From Methylophaga thiooxydans DMS010 (lineage in GTDB: Bacteria; Pseudomonadota; Gammaproteobacteria; Nitrosococcales; Methylophagaceae), in NCBI RefSeq assembly GCF_000156355.1, contig NZ_GG657893.1, positions 1 through 60,022 on the forward strand: a stretch of 60,022 nt of DNA. The letters run 5' to 3'. The translations under genes were made by a program, and so were the position numbers. This document shows positions 1 through 7,644 of this stretch, in pieces. Within the stretch, counting starts at the first letter, position 1, and each line of letters begins with the position of its first letter. The notes below the pieces were generated by a model that was given only the letters and a program-made list of their open reading frames with translations, made no database searches and was not told the DNA's origin.

Positions 1-110
1 GACAGATGGATTAAGTAAGACGGGATATAACGGGATTTAATGGTTTTAAATGGGAAGAAGCTTTTAATAATGAGGGTTTGAGTAACATTTAAAGCTTATT
101 TAATAATTAA

Positions 111-166
111 TTATGGATCGCGATCATTTTAAATATAGTAAACATTTAGACACATGAATTGCGATC
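111..166 (+). repeat. Left-end transposase-binding-like sites
   Basis: Two related sequences lie just past the 3' end of the repressor gene: ATGGATCGCGATCA at 113-126 and ATGAATTGCGATCA at 154-167. They match each other at 12 of 14 positions. The second matches the inverse of the right-end repeats over CACATGAATTGCGATC. Position (between left terminus and repressor) and orientation fit Mu L2/L3-type MuA sites. No equally good L1 copy is visible in 1-110, an AT-rich stretch with repeated GGGAT/TTTAA words and no gene, so the terminus cannot be fixed. Confidence 0.6.
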
Positions 167-173
167 AAGCTCA

Positions 174-992
174 TTAGTGACGACGACCACTCCAAACAAC
201 TCGCCCAATAATCGAAAGCTCGTTCTGCAAATCAAAATCCAGTGATATCTCAAAAGGCTCATAAGCTGGATTATCACTGGTAACCTTTAACCGCTGACTT
301 GGTAGGCGCTGTAGCCGTTTAACTAGTAATGACTCACCCATTCTGATTACATAGATGCCGTCACGTTTAGCAACGTTGTCAGTGTGATCAACGAGTATAA
401 CGTCGCCTGGACGCAATGCAGGCTCCATGCTCTCACCTTCTACATAAATCAGATATAAATTAGCTGGGCTGCTGTGTAGCTCGTTATATATCCATTCTTT
501 TTTGAATATAAGTGCATCAGTTTCCTCTTCCTCGTGAATGACATAACCGTTGCCAGCTGATGCTTTTACATCAAACAGTGGGATGTGGGCGAATGTTTCC
601 ATAATGCTACCAGTTCCTGCTGAATAGTCTTTGATGCTCGATCCCACTTCTTCGTTGGAAGTGGGATCGACTTGCCCCACTTTAGATTTTCGATCCCGCT
701 TTTCATAAGTTTCTGATTCGTTTGAATTTCTATGTGTTGATGATGAATTATCATCAACATCTAAGTGGGATCGAGTTGGAAAGGTTTCGTTCCCCGTCAG
801 CACGTAATACGAATTAAACCCAAGCCCTAATATTTTTTCTAAATAAATAGCATCAGGGCTACGTTCACCTTTTTCATATTTGGCTTGTGACTGCCTTGTG
901 ATTCCAACAAAGTCAGCAACATCCTGCTGGGTTAAGCGTAGACGCTTACGCTCCTCTAGTATTCTGCCGCCAATGTAAACTAATGATTCCAT
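174..992 (-). CDS. CI-like phage repressor (XRE HTH + S24 peptidase)
   Basis: Probable lysogeny repressor of the prophage. Residues about 7-65 form an XRE-type helix-turn-helix (LTQQDVADFVGITRQSQAKYE). A polar linker spans about 70-130. Residues about 135-272 form a LexA/CI-type S24 autopeptidase domain, with serine 188 in GESMEP, lysine 225 in LLVKRL and a probable Ala146-Gly147 cleavage site in ASAGNG. This implies induction by RecA after DNA damage, unlike the classical Mu c repressor, which is not an S24 autoprotease. It is transcribed leftward and divergently from the Ner-like gene across an operator-rich region. The linker-coding DNA is packed with inverted repeats (638-774). Family assignment is firm; the operator sites are inferred. 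Confidence 0.9.
   Translation of the reverse strand: MESLVYIGGRILEERKRLRLTQQDVADFVGITRQSQAKYEKGERSPDAIYLEKILGLGFNSYYVLTGNETFPTRSHLDVDDNSSSTHRNSNESETYEKRDRKSKVGQVDPTSNEEVGSSIKDYSAGTGSIMETFAHIPLFDVKASAGNGYVIHEEEETDALIFKKEWIYNELHSSPANLYLIYVEGESMEPALRPGDVILVDHTDNVAKRDGIYVIRMGESLLVKRLQRLPSQRLKVTSDNPAYEPFEISLDFDLQNELSIIGRVVWSGRRH
638..774. repeat. Inverted-repeat cluster inside repressor linker
   Basis: Four copies of a TCGATCCC[A/G]CTT element alternate in orientation: 638-650 and 658-670 (a perfect 13-bp inverted repeat with a 7-nt loop), then 690-701 and 763-774 (a second inverted pair). Inside the second pair is another perfect 9-bp inverted repeat, GTTGATGAT at 736-744 with ATCATCAAC at 750-758. 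All lie in the codons for the unstructured linker (about residues 73-119) between the HTH and peptidase domains. They could be a palindromic element tolerated in a linker, binding sites, or mRNA hairpins. Confidence 0.75.
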
Positions 993-1001
993 TACAAGCC
1001 C

Positions 1002-1068
1002 TTGACAATGTTATTTTATGTGTACATAATTTTTGCAGGTGTTATGTTTTGTTTGCATTTATGTAAAC
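1002..1068 (+). promoter_or_regulatory. Early promoter and operator cluster
   Basis: TTGACA (1002-1007), a 17-bp spacer and CATAAT (1025-1030) make a near-consensus sigma70 promoter reading into the Ner-like and transposase genes. The dyad TTATGTGTACATAA (1016-1029) overlaps the -10 box. TTATGT recurs at 1042-1047 and 1059-1064, and ATGTAAAC occurs at 973-980 (inside the start of the repressor gene) and 1061-1068. These are plausible operator half-sites for the repressor and/or the Ner-like protein. No equally strong leftward promoter for the repressor was seen. Confidence 0.7.
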
Positions 1069-1097
1069 GCTTATATATTTAATTACGGATTGTAACA

Positions 1098-1382
1098 ATG
1101 AACTACAAGCAAATACATCAAGCATTGAAAGCCAAAGGTCTTTCTTGGTTAGTCGCTGGTGAAGTAATTGGTTGCACTCATCAGCATGTAATGAATGTTT
1201 GTGCAAGACGAGCGGAAAGTTTAAGAGTTGCACGATCAATATCCGTGCTAATCGAGAAAGATATTGCAGCAGTTTTTCCGGATATTCCCCGCTATCAGTC
1301 TGATGTAAAAACTGATCGCCAAGCCAAAATTGATCAAGCAAAAGCGCGTCTGGCAGAAGCCGGTCTTGCTGAGAGCGCCTAA
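1098..1382 (+). CDS. Ner/Cro-like early DNA-binding regulator
   Basis: A 94-residue protein directly downstream of the early promoter and divergent from the repressor, the position of Mu ner. The N-terminal 60 residues look like a helix-turn-helix (LSWLVAGEVIGCTHQHVMNV) followed by a helix; the C-terminal third is charged and probably helical. By position and fold it should act as a Cro/Ner-type negative regulator in the lysis-lysogeny switch. Similarity to Ner itself is weak by eye, so the assignment rests on context plus the HTH pattern. Its stop codon abuts the end of the convergent gene at 1383-1835. Confidence 0.7.
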   Translation: MNYKQIHQALKAKGLSWLVAGEVIGCTHQHVMNVCARRAESLRVARSISVLIEKDIAAVFPDIPRYQSDVKTDRQAKIDQAKARLAEAGLAESA

Positions 1383-1835
1383 TCATGGTTGATAACTATC
1401 CGCATCAAGAGCACTTACATCCGCAAAAAGCACGCGCCCACAAAGCAGTTCAAACCAACGGCGATTCCAGTTCGGCGGCACAAGGTAAGTATCGGCTGGA
1501 TGAGTGCGCTTCAACGTCGCAATCAAACTTTTTAGTTGATAAAGACGGAATGCCAGTTTCTCCTGGGTTTGGTGATCCAGATCGCCAATCTGCTTACAAA
1601 GCGTCGCGGATGAAGGCGGCAATACGTTTTCAACAACTTGCCAAGCAACAGTCTCAGCGAGTTGTGGAAGTTCCTCTGAATTGTCCGGTTCACGTATGTC
1701 CGATTTGTCAACTTTCAATGCTTTTAAAAAAGCTGATAGCTCGGATAAAAGCATGGTCGATGAAATGATGATGAATCCATCATTCTGCCCGTGTAAATAC
1801 GCGGCACTGACGGGTGCTGGTCTGGTTGTTTTCAC
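1383..1835 (-). CDS. Reverse-strand early-region protein, unknown function
   Basis: A 150-residue protein with no recognised family. It starts at GTG 1835 behind a strong Shine-Dalgarno (AGGAG, about 9 nt upstream on the minus strand). Overlapping plus-strand frames lack such support and have odd composition, which decides the strand. The sequence is mixed alpha-helical with a tryptophan-rich tail (VPPNWNRRWFELLCGR). It runs against all surrounding early genes, between the Ner-like gene and the 1926-2420 gene. This is unusual in a Mu early operon and suggests an independently expressed lysogenic gene or moron. Function is not known. Confidence 0.6.
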   Translation of the reverse strand: MKTTRPAPVSAAYLHGQNDGFIIISSTMLLSELSAFLKALKVDKSDIREPDNSEELPQLAETVAWQVVENVLPPSSATLCKQIGDLDHQTQEKLAFRLYQLKSLIATLKRTHPADTYLVPPNWNRRWFELLCGRVLFADVSALDADSYQP

Positions 1836-1925
1836 TTTGTTATCTCCTGTTTGGTTAAAACGCAGAACCAGCCTATCCCGTGCAGTACTGCCGCAACAAT
1901 CAATAAATTTGGAAGTGGTGTTGTG

Positions 1926-2420
1926 ATGAGAATTCCAAAAAGTAAGGTGGCTTGGAAACGCATCCAGCCGAACAATATAAAAGACGCGCTGCGGCTTAAT
2001 AAAGAGTACGCCAGACAGTTCAAAAGGCTAACTGTTCCAGCTATCGCTGAACTGATGGCTGTCAGTGAAGACCGCTTATACAAATGGCTCTCTACTGGTG
2101 ATATGCCAGTCAGTTTTATCCCGGCATATGAGCATATCTGTGAGATGGATTATGTCACCCAATATCTGGGTTACCGAAGTAACAAGCTGATGATTCAAAT
2201 CCCCACAGGGAAAAAAGTGGATGAACTAGGTTTAGCCGAACTACAGCAGCTTTCTGCAGATGCAATGAGTTTGCTAATCAAGTTTTATCGTGAGGGTGAG
2301 TCGGTAGATATCCTTACTTCAGCGCTCACTCGACTGTTAGCTGGCGTGGCATACCACAGAGAAAATGTTATCTCTCAGAGTCAGCCAGGTCTAGATTTTG
2401 AGGGCGGTGAAGATGACTGA
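1926..2420 (+). CDS. Early phage protein, putative DNA-binding
   Basis: A 164-residue protein from ATG 1926 (GGAAG lies upstream; an upstream extension to 1851 lacks a good ribosome site and overlaps the reverse gene's leader). The N-terminal half contains a helix-turn-helix-like stretch, TVPAIAELMAVSEDRLYKWL, followed by a helical region. The last 8 bases overlap the start of the transposase gene, indicating translational coupling. In Mu-like phages small regulators often precede A. It may be a regulator or transposition accessory factor, but no specific family was recognised. Confidence 0.7.
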   Translation: MRIPKSKVAWKRIQPNNIKDALRLNKEYARQFKRLTVPAIAELMAVSEDRLYKWLSTGDMPVSFIPAYEHICEMDYVTQYLGYRSNKLMIQIPTGKKVDELGLAELQQLSADAMSLLIKFYREGESVDILTSALTRLLAGVAYHRENVISQSQPGLDFEGGEDD

Positions 2421-4581
2421 ACAAAACAGGGAATGGTTCACAGCAACTGAATTAGCAAACAAACCAGGTCTTCCAAAGTACAAGCGTGGCGTTAATCAGC
2501 AGGCCTCAAAACAAGGCTGGAATACAAGGCAAGTAAAAGTAAGAGGTGGATCAGCAAATGAATACCACCTTTCCAGCCTGCCAGTAGAAACTCAGGCCGC
2601 GTTGATAAAACAACACCTGCCGACCCCAGTTAAGAGCAGCTCGGAAAGCACTGAATTTAGCTACGATCCTCAAGCATTATGGCAGCACTATGACAACAAG
2701 CCACAAAAACAAAAGGACGCAGCTCAGAACAAACTCAACCTGCTTTTGCAGGTCATGGCTCTGACAGAAAACGGTGGCGCCACACTTAAGAATGCCTTCT
2801 TACTGGTGGCTGATCAAAACGACATTAGTGAACGCACCATGCAAGGCTGGTATCACGGTACCAAGAGCAAGAAAGGGGTGAAATTCTATGCTCGTCAAGA
2901 CTGGTTAGCCGCGCTGGTACCCGGCTTTGTTGGCCGAACGGTCACAGCAGATATGGATACTGAGGCTTGGGAATTTTACAAAGCCGATTACCTTCGCCTG
3001 GAGCAGCCAGAGTTCGAAGCCTGTTACTACCGACTACAACGTACTGCAGCCGAACAAGGCTGGAAAATCCCCAGCAAAAAAACACTGGAACGTCGCATCA
3101 AAGCCATACCGCTGGCAACCCGCGTTTATCTACGTGAAGGTGAAGCCGGTTTGATCAAACTGTTTCCTGCCCAACAGCGAACAGTCCAAGAGCTACATGC
3201 GCTTGAGTGGATCAATGGTGATGGCTACCAACACAACGTGTTTGTTCTATTGCCAAATGGCGATGTAACGCGCATGAAAACGTGGTTCTGGCAGGACGTC
3301 TACAGCCGCAAAATACTGGCTTACCGCGTCGATGAATCAGAAAACACCGACTCAATCCGAGCCAGTTTTGGCGATGTTGTGGATCAGTTCGGCATACCCG
3401 AACACGTCACTATTGATAACACCCGCGCTGCAGCCAATAAATGGATGACCGGTGGCGTTAAAAACCGCTATCGCTTCACCGTAAAAGAAGATGATCCACT
3501 CGGCCTATTCCCTACGCTCGGTATCAAAGTGCACTGGACATCAGTGATTGGCGGCAAAGGACACGGTCAGGCTAAACCTGTCGAACGTGCCTTTGGTGTT
3601 GGTGGTCTTGGTGAATATCTGGACAAGCATCCTAAGTTTGAAGGTGCCTATACCGGCCCAAACCCAATGGCCAAGCCAGAAAACTACGCCAAAAAAGCGG
3701 TACCCATTGAAACGTTCCTAGCAGTACTGGAACAAGAAATCATTGCTTGGAATGCCAAACCGGCTCGACGCACTGAAATCTGCAACGGCACAAAAAGTTT
3801 TGATCAAGCTTTCACCGAAAGCTATCAAACCGCCGTTATCAAAACAGCTAACCAAGAACAACGTCGCATGTGGCTGCTGATGGCTGAAGCCATCAAAGTG
3901 CAGAAAGATGGATCATTTAATCTTGATGCCGGATCAGCCACAGGACAAGGCAAAAACCGCTACCACGCGCCAGCGTTGCTCGACTTTGCAGGCCAGAAGA
4001 TTACCGTTCGTTTTGACCCTCAAGCGCTGCATGAAATCGTCTATGCCTACACCTTAGATAATCGCTATATCGGTGAGGCGCAATGTATTGAAGCTACTGG
4101 GTTTGGTGATACTGAAGCGGCTCGAAGCTTCAACAAGCATCGCACTCGCTTTATCAAGGCCACCAAGCTGGCAGCGAAAGCCGAAGTCGCGATGGATGCA
4201 ATGGAAGTGGCAAGTCGCCTGCCTTTGCAGCCACAGCCTGAAGTCGCCAACCCGAAAGTGGTCAGACCACTTCGCCCAGCGCCAGAACTAGGCCGACACA
4301 TACCGCAGCCACAACTAACTGACGAACAAAAACAGGATCTGGCTACATTCCAAGCCGAGTTCCAACAGCCACAAGAGCCTGCAGCACAAATCATAAGAAA
4401 TGATGACCCCAGAGCGCGCTACAAGCGTTGGGTCAATTTAGACCGTCGGTTGCGAGAAGGGAGTCAACTCTCAGCAGCTGATCAGAAATTCTGGGCGATG
4501 TACCAGAAAGGCGATGAGTTCCGCTTTATGAGCGAGTTCAGCGCTGACTTTGAGAGCTTCGACGAAACTGTCGAGGCATAA
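2413..4581 (+). CDS. A: Mu-type DDE transposase A
   Basis: A 722-residue homologue of MuA, which cuts and joins prophage ends in replicative transposition. The first about 65 residues form the winged-helix end/enhancer-binding domain (EWFTATELANKPGLPKYKRG). The catalytic RNase H-fold core has D270 (INGD), D335 (TIDN) and E391 (KPVERAFG), almost the same numbering as Mu D269/D336/E392. A beta-barrel domain and a charged, proline-rich C-terminus (contact region for B) follow. The start at 2413 was chosen over 2398 because it overlaps the previous gene by 8 bases behind a purine-rich site. All catalytic residues are present, so it should be active. Confidence 0.96.
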   Translation: MTEQNREWFTATELANKPGLPKYKRGVNQQASKQGWNTRQVKVRGGSANEYHLSSLPVETQAALIKQHLPTPVKSSSESTEFSYDPQALWQHYDNKPQKQKDAAQNKLNLLLQVMALTENGGATLKNAFLLVADQNDISERTMQGWYHGTKSKKGVKFYARQDWLAALVPGFVGRTVTADMDTEAWEFYKADYLRLEQPEFEACYYRLQRTAAEQGWKIPSKKTLERRIKAIPLATRVYLREGEAGLIKLFPAQQRTVQELHALEWINGDGYQHNVFVLLPNGDVTRMKTWFWQDVYSRKILAYRVDESENTDSIRASFGDVVDQFGIPEHVTIDNTRAAANKWMTGGVKNRYRFTVKEDDPLGLFPTLGIKVHWTSVIGGKGHGQAKPVERAFGVGGLGEYLDKHPKFEGAYTGPNPMAKPENYAKKAVPIETFLAVLEQEIIAWNAKPARRTEICNGTKSFDQAFTESYQTAVIKTANQEQRRMWLLMAEAIKVQKDGSFNLDAGSATGQGKNRYHAPALLDFAGQKITVRFDPQALHEIVYAYTLDNRYIGEAQCIEATGFGDTEAARSFNKHRTRFIKATKLAAKAEVAMDAMEVASRLPLQPQPEVANPKVVRPLRPAPELGRHIPQPQLTDEQKQDLATFQAEFQQPQEPAAQIIRNDDPRARYKRWVNLDRRLREGSQLSAADQKFWAMYQKGDEFRFMSEFSADFESFDETVEA

Positions 4582-4607
4582 AAAAACAAACCCGCTGGCA
4601 GGCGGGT
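4580..4607 (-). terminator. Hairpin with minus-strand U-tract between A and B
   Basis: ACCCGC (4590-4595) pairs with GCGGGT (4602-4607) across a 6-nt loop. The A-run upstream (4580-4590) becomes a U-tract when read on the minus strand, so this has terminator form for leftward transcription. On the plus strand it has no U-tract and would be only a short intercistronic hairpin before the B ribosome site. No leftward gene directly feeds it, so it may limit antisense transcription into A. Confidence 0.4.
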
Positions 4608-4631
4608 AAGTAAAACGTGATGAGGTAAATA

Positions 4632-5396
4632 ATGACAACAAATCAAAACGTGGTCAACTTGGGAGACAGAGTCGAAGCCTCTGTCACCACGGCACCACTG
4701 AAAAACGTCATGCTCTGTACACGATTGCTGGAACAAGCGATGAATCGCCCAGCACATCTACCAGGTATGGTCACTTTCTTTGGCCCGAGTGGCTGGGGTA
4801 AATCGTTTGCTGCAGCTTATGCAGCGAATAAATACCGCGCTTACTACGTTGAATGCAAAAGCACCTGGACAAAAAAAGCGCTGCTCCTTTCCATTCTCAA
4901 AGAAATGGGCATCCAGCCAGATAAGACCAACTATGACATGGTCGAGCAAATCAGTCAGCAGCTGGCGCTGAGTGGTCTGCCGCTCATCATCGATGAGATG
5001 GATCACATCGTCGAAAAGAAAGCCGTCGAAGTAGTGCGTGACATTTATGAAGGATCAAACGCTGCCATCCTGCTGATCGGTGAAGAGAAGCTCCCGACCA
5101 AGCTGCTCAAGTGGGAACGGTTCCACAATCGAATGCTGGCTTGGCAAGGCGCTCAACCTGCCGATCTGGAAGACACACGACAACTGTCCCAACTTTACTG
5201 CCCGGACATCACCATTGCTGATGACCTGCTCGAACGCATCCAGCGTGAAAGCATGGGCGTCGCCCGTCGAATCTGCGTCAATCTCAACCAAGTTCAGCAA
5301 GCCGCCTACTCAGCTGGTACCGACCAAATCGACGTCAAACTCTGGGGTAACCGTCCCCTCTATACCGGCGACGCACCCAGGAGGAAGGTTAAATGA
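4632..5396 (+). CDS. B: Transposition target-selection ATPase B
   Basis: A 254-residue AAA+ ATPase matching MuB, which binds target DNA, stimulates the transposase and confers target immunity. Walker A is GPSGWGKS (about residues 51-58) and Walker B is LPLIIDEMDH (about 117-126), followed by sensor-type motifs (LLIGEEKLP). It is shorter than Mu B (312 residues); the difference is mostly at the N-terminus, where Mu B has a separate DNA-binding domain. Start ATG 4632 follows GATGAGGT. It overlaps the next gene by 4 bases (ATGA). Confidence 0.93.
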   Translation: MTTNQNVVNLGDRVEASVTTAPLKNVMLCTRLLEQAMNRPAHLPGMVTFFGPSGWGKSFAAAYAANKYRAYYVECKSTWTKKALLLSILKEMGIQPDKTNYDMVEQISQQLALSGLPLIIDEMDHIVEKKAVEVVRDIYEGSNAAILLIGEEKLPTKLLKWERFHNRMLAWQGAQPADLEDTRQLSQLYCPDITIADDLLERIQRESMGVARRICVNLNQVQQAAYSAGTDQIDVKLWGNRPLYTGDAPRRKVK

Positions 5397-6004
5397 CACA
5401 GCCTGTTCATATCACAAGAGCAAACGGCAAGCTGTCAGGTAGAGATGCCTGCTGGCAAGCCATACGTGAATTGAAAGTGTTTTCTTTACTTGACCTGGAA
5501 GCACACACCAGTGATCACAAACAGCTGAATGAAGTGAATCGCCGAACAGCCAGAACCTACGTGATAGGGCTGGAAGGTGCTGGCTATCTGGAACGCACCA
5601 CCAAGCGCATGGGCGGTGCCATTGTCTGGAGGCTGACTCGTGATGTCGGTGTGAATGCACCTCGCGTCAACCGCAAAGGTGACCACGTCACTGGTGGCGA
5701 GAGCCGTGAACAGATGTGGCGAACCATGCGAATTCTGAGTGATTTCAGTTGGCGTGATTTGGTGGCATCAGCCTCTACGGAAGAAACACCTATCGAACCG
5801 AACACTGCCAAGGATTACATCACCTTTCTGGCTAAGGCGAATTATCTCAAAGAGATAATCCCAGCCAACCATGGTGGTGGTCTGGCGCGATACAAACTAT
5901 TACCCGCGATGAATACCGGTCCAAAGCCGCCGATGATTCAACGCATTAAACAAGTCTTTGATCCCAATTTAAACAAGGTCGTATGGCCAAAGGATGGTGA
6001 GTAA
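5393..6004 (+). CDS. Early phage protein with repeated winged-helix-like halves
   Basis: A 203-residue protein of a type common just after B in Mu-like phages. Two similar halves can be seen: REQMWRTMRILSDFSWRDLV in the second half echoes RDACWQAIRELKVFSLLDLE in the first, each followed by a segment resembling a winged helix (ARTYVIGLEGAGYLERTT and AKDYITFLAKANYLKEII). This suggests an internally duplicated DNA-binding protein. It starts in a 4-base overlap with B, behind a very strong AGGAGGAAGG site. Exact role unknown; regulation of early functions is a guess. Confidence 0.75.
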   Translation: MTQPVHITRANGKLSGRDACWQAIRELKVFSLLDLEAHTSDHKQLNEVNRRTARTYVIGLEGAGYLERTTKRMGGAIVWRLTRDVGVNAPRVNRKGDHVTGGESREQMWRTMRILSDFSWRDLVASASTEETPIEPNTAKDYITFLAKANYLKEIIPANHGGGLARYKLLPAMNTGPKPPMIQRIKQVFDPNLNKVVWPKDGE

Positions 6005-6225
6005 TGGATGAAGCGACAGTAGACGTAATTCAACAATTAATGGCATGGCACCAGAAACGAGTTGATGAATTGCAGCTGATAGTGGATCAAAAAGGTGCCT
6101 CTATCAAAATCGGTGAAGAGATTGAAATAACCGATCCGGAGGTGCTCAAAGGCGTTCATTTAGGCGTGAAGATTAGTTTGTCACTGCTTGGCAAGTTACC
6201 CATTTCATTAAAGGAAGGTGAGTAA
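6004..6225 (+). CDS. Small early phage protein
   Basis: A 73-residue acidic protein with no recognised family. It is mostly helical by pattern and ends with a hydrophobic stretch ([17 protein letters not shown]) too weak for a firm membrane segment. It overlaps its neighbours by one base at both ends (TAATG), so it is a coupled member of the early operon and directly precedes csrA. Confidence 0.6.
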   Translation: MDEATVDVIQQLMAWHQKRVDELQLIVDQKGASIKIGEEIEITDPEVLKGVHLGVKISLSLLGKLPISLKEGE

Positions 6226-6404
6226 TGCTGATTTTAACAAGACGTGTGGGCGAAGCCCTGATTATCGGTGATGACGTTGTCGTGAATGTGCTTGGTACCA
6301 AAGGTAATCAAGTCCGGATCGGGGTTGAAGCCCCAAAAGATGTCTCTGTTCATCGTGAAGAAATTTATAACCGCATTCAGAAAGAAAAGGATGACAACAA
6401 ATGA
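6225..6404 (+). CDS. csrA: Phage-encoded CsrA/RsmA RNA-binding regulator
   Basis: A 59-residue protein that aligns along its full length with bacterial CsrA: it begins [17 protein letters not shown], has the core [19 protein letters not shown], and a charged tail. The RNA-binding positions of E. coli CsrA (L4, R6, R7 and R44 in VHREEI) are all kept. CsrA dimers bind GGA motifs in mRNA leaders and block or stabilise translation of genes for carbon flux, motility and biofilm. The gene sits inside the early operon with TAATG and ATGA overlaps, so it would be made soon after induction. It may retune host mRNAs or time phage translation; the target is unknown. Confidence 0.93.
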   Translation: MLILTRRVGEALIIGDDVVVNVLGTKGNQVRIGVEAPKDVSVHREEIYNRIQKEKDDNK

Positions 6405-6733
6405 GCGACTGGAAACAAGTACTCAAAACCGAATGTGAGAAAACATCACAAGCCAAGGTGGCCGCTGTTCTCAGACAGAATGATGGCTTTCCTTCACCAA
6501 CCGTGATTAACCAGGTCATCAAGAGTAAATACCCCGGCAGAACTGACCGACTGCAAGCACTCATTGAAGGCAAGTTTATGTCCGGCAGTGTGCAATGCCC
6601 GGTGGTTGGTGCTATCCCCAGCGACCAATGCATTGAATACCAAAGCCGCCCGTATGCAGCAACAAACCCGACACGCATTCAACTTTATAGAGCCTGCCGT
6701 GGCGGCTGTGAACACAGCAAAATTGGAGCCTAA
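6401..6733 (+). CDS. Early phage protein, HTH-like with Cys cluster
   Basis: A 110-residue protein of a kind found in many Mu-like early regions. The first about 50 residues resemble a Cro/XRE-like helix-turn-helix ([23 protein letters not shown] then [17 protein letters not shown]). The second half carries C-x11-C and C-x3-C spacing ([20 protein letters not shown]), suggesting a small zinc-binding module. It overlaps csrA by 4 bases. A DNA-binding role is inferred from the pattern; no specific function is known. Confidence 0.7.
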   Translation: MSDWKQVLKTECEKTSQAKVAAVLRQNDGFPSPTVINQVIKSKYPGRTDRLQALIEGKFMSGSVQCPVVGAIPSDQCIEYQSRPYAATNPTRIQLYRACRGGCEHSKIGA

Positions 6734-6735
6734 TC

Positions 6736-7005
6736 ATGAACAAGAATTTGGGTAACGACATCATCAGCAAAAAAGTAGAAGACGTTCGCCACTGCTTAGC
6801 AGAACTAGCACGACGTGGCCTCACCATTACCGATATCAACATCGGTGAAGCCAGAAAGCCGACCATCACCATCGTCGGCTACAACGACAGTCCAGGTGGA
6901 CTTAAGGGCGGCACAAAAACCCGCATTAAAACCGGCCTACGTCGTCTCGAAACCTACGCCACAGAAGTCAGCGGCTGCCAGGTGCAGTGGAAAGTTGTGG
7001 CTTAA
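6736..7005 (+). CDS. Small early phage protein, unknown
   Basis: An 89-residue protein starting two bases after the preceding stop. It has an N-terminal helix and then beta-strand-like segments with a basic, glycine-rich turn (GGLKGGTKTRIKTGLRRL), compatible with nucleic-acid binding. No family recognised. Its place in a tightly spaced early operon and clean coding composition support a real gene. Confidence 0.65.
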   Translation: MNKNLGNDIISKKVEDVRHCLAELARRGLTITDINIGEARKPTITIVGYNDSPGGLKGGTKTRIKTGLRRLETYATEVSGCQVQWKVVA

Positions 7006-7018
7006 ACAGGAGTAACCC

Positions 7019-7636
7019 ATGAATACAGCTATCAATACAGAGCAACACAAGGTGAACGCACAAGGTCACCTTGTACCCATTAGCAAAATCAAACAAATCG
7101 ATCTGGATCGTGATGATCTTATCGAAGAACTGTTTGGTAAGGCCGAGTTGCTGCGAGAGCAGATGGTCGCCTTCAAAGCTCAGGCGATGAATGACGTTTA
7201 TGCCTTCGTCGAGCTTGTTGCAGAAAAATACGATGCCAAGCTCGGTGGCAAAAAAGGCAATATCAGCCTCACCAGCTATGACGGTAAACGCCAGATTCGC
7301 ATTCAAATGGCCGAGCTGTTGCACTTCGATGAGCGTGCTGAAGCAGCTAAATCCCTGATTGATGAATGCATTCAAGAATGGTCAGAAGGCAGCAACGACA
7401 ATATCAAAGCCCTGGTCGATCACGCCTTCAAAACCAACACTGAAGGCCAGCTTAGTGCTGCCCGAATCCTCGGACTGCTGCGGCTGGAGATTGACGATCA
7501 CAAATGGAAGCAAGCCATGGAGGCGCTGAAAGATTCGATGCAAATCACTGGCTCCAGCGCCTATGTGCGTTTCTATTACCGCCCGACCACCGAGAGCAAG
7601 TTTCAGAATCTGGCTCTCGATATGGCTGCTCTGTGA
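7019..7636 (+). CDS. DUF3164 family phage protein
   Basis: A 205-residue protein resembling the DUF3164 family carried in Mu-like early regions. It starts with a helical region (DDLIEELFGKAELLREQM), then a conserved GGKKGNISLTSYDG stretch and a C-terminal helical region ending YYRPTTESKFQNLALDMAAL. The biochemical role of the family is not known; genome position and helical content have led to suggestions of a DNA-related early function. It is not an obvious Gam homologue. Start ATG 7019 follows AGGAGT. Confidence 0.8.
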   Translation: MNTAINTEQHKVNAQGHLVPISKIKQIDLDRDDLIEELFGKAELLREQMVAFKAQAMNDVYAFVELVAEKYDAKLGGKKGNISLTSYDGKRQIRIQMAELLHFDERAEAAKSLIDECIQEWSEGSNDNIKALVDHAFKTNTEGQLSAARILGLLRLEIDDHKWKQAMEALKDSMQITGSSAYVRFYYRPTTESKFQNLALDMAAL

Positions 7637-7644
7637 GGTCTTCT

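Noticed and set aside
1..60. Prophage left terminus at ATGGATT (6-12)
   Set aside because: Only the first half of the site matches the transposase-site consensus, so a terminus there is not supported.
1385..1926. Two overlapping plus-strand frames opposite the reverse early gene
   Set aside because: They lack ribosome sites, have unlikely composition, and are opposed by a minus-strand frame with AGGAG before a GTG start. They are taken as shadows.
1832..2083. Minus-strand 83-residue hydrophobic frame
   Set aside because: It lies antisense to the 1926-2420 gene, ends inside the start of the reverse gene and has no ribosome site.
7019..7636. Mu Gam nuclease inhibitor
   Set aside because: Size and place are similar but the sequence blocks match the DUF3164 type rather than Gam.
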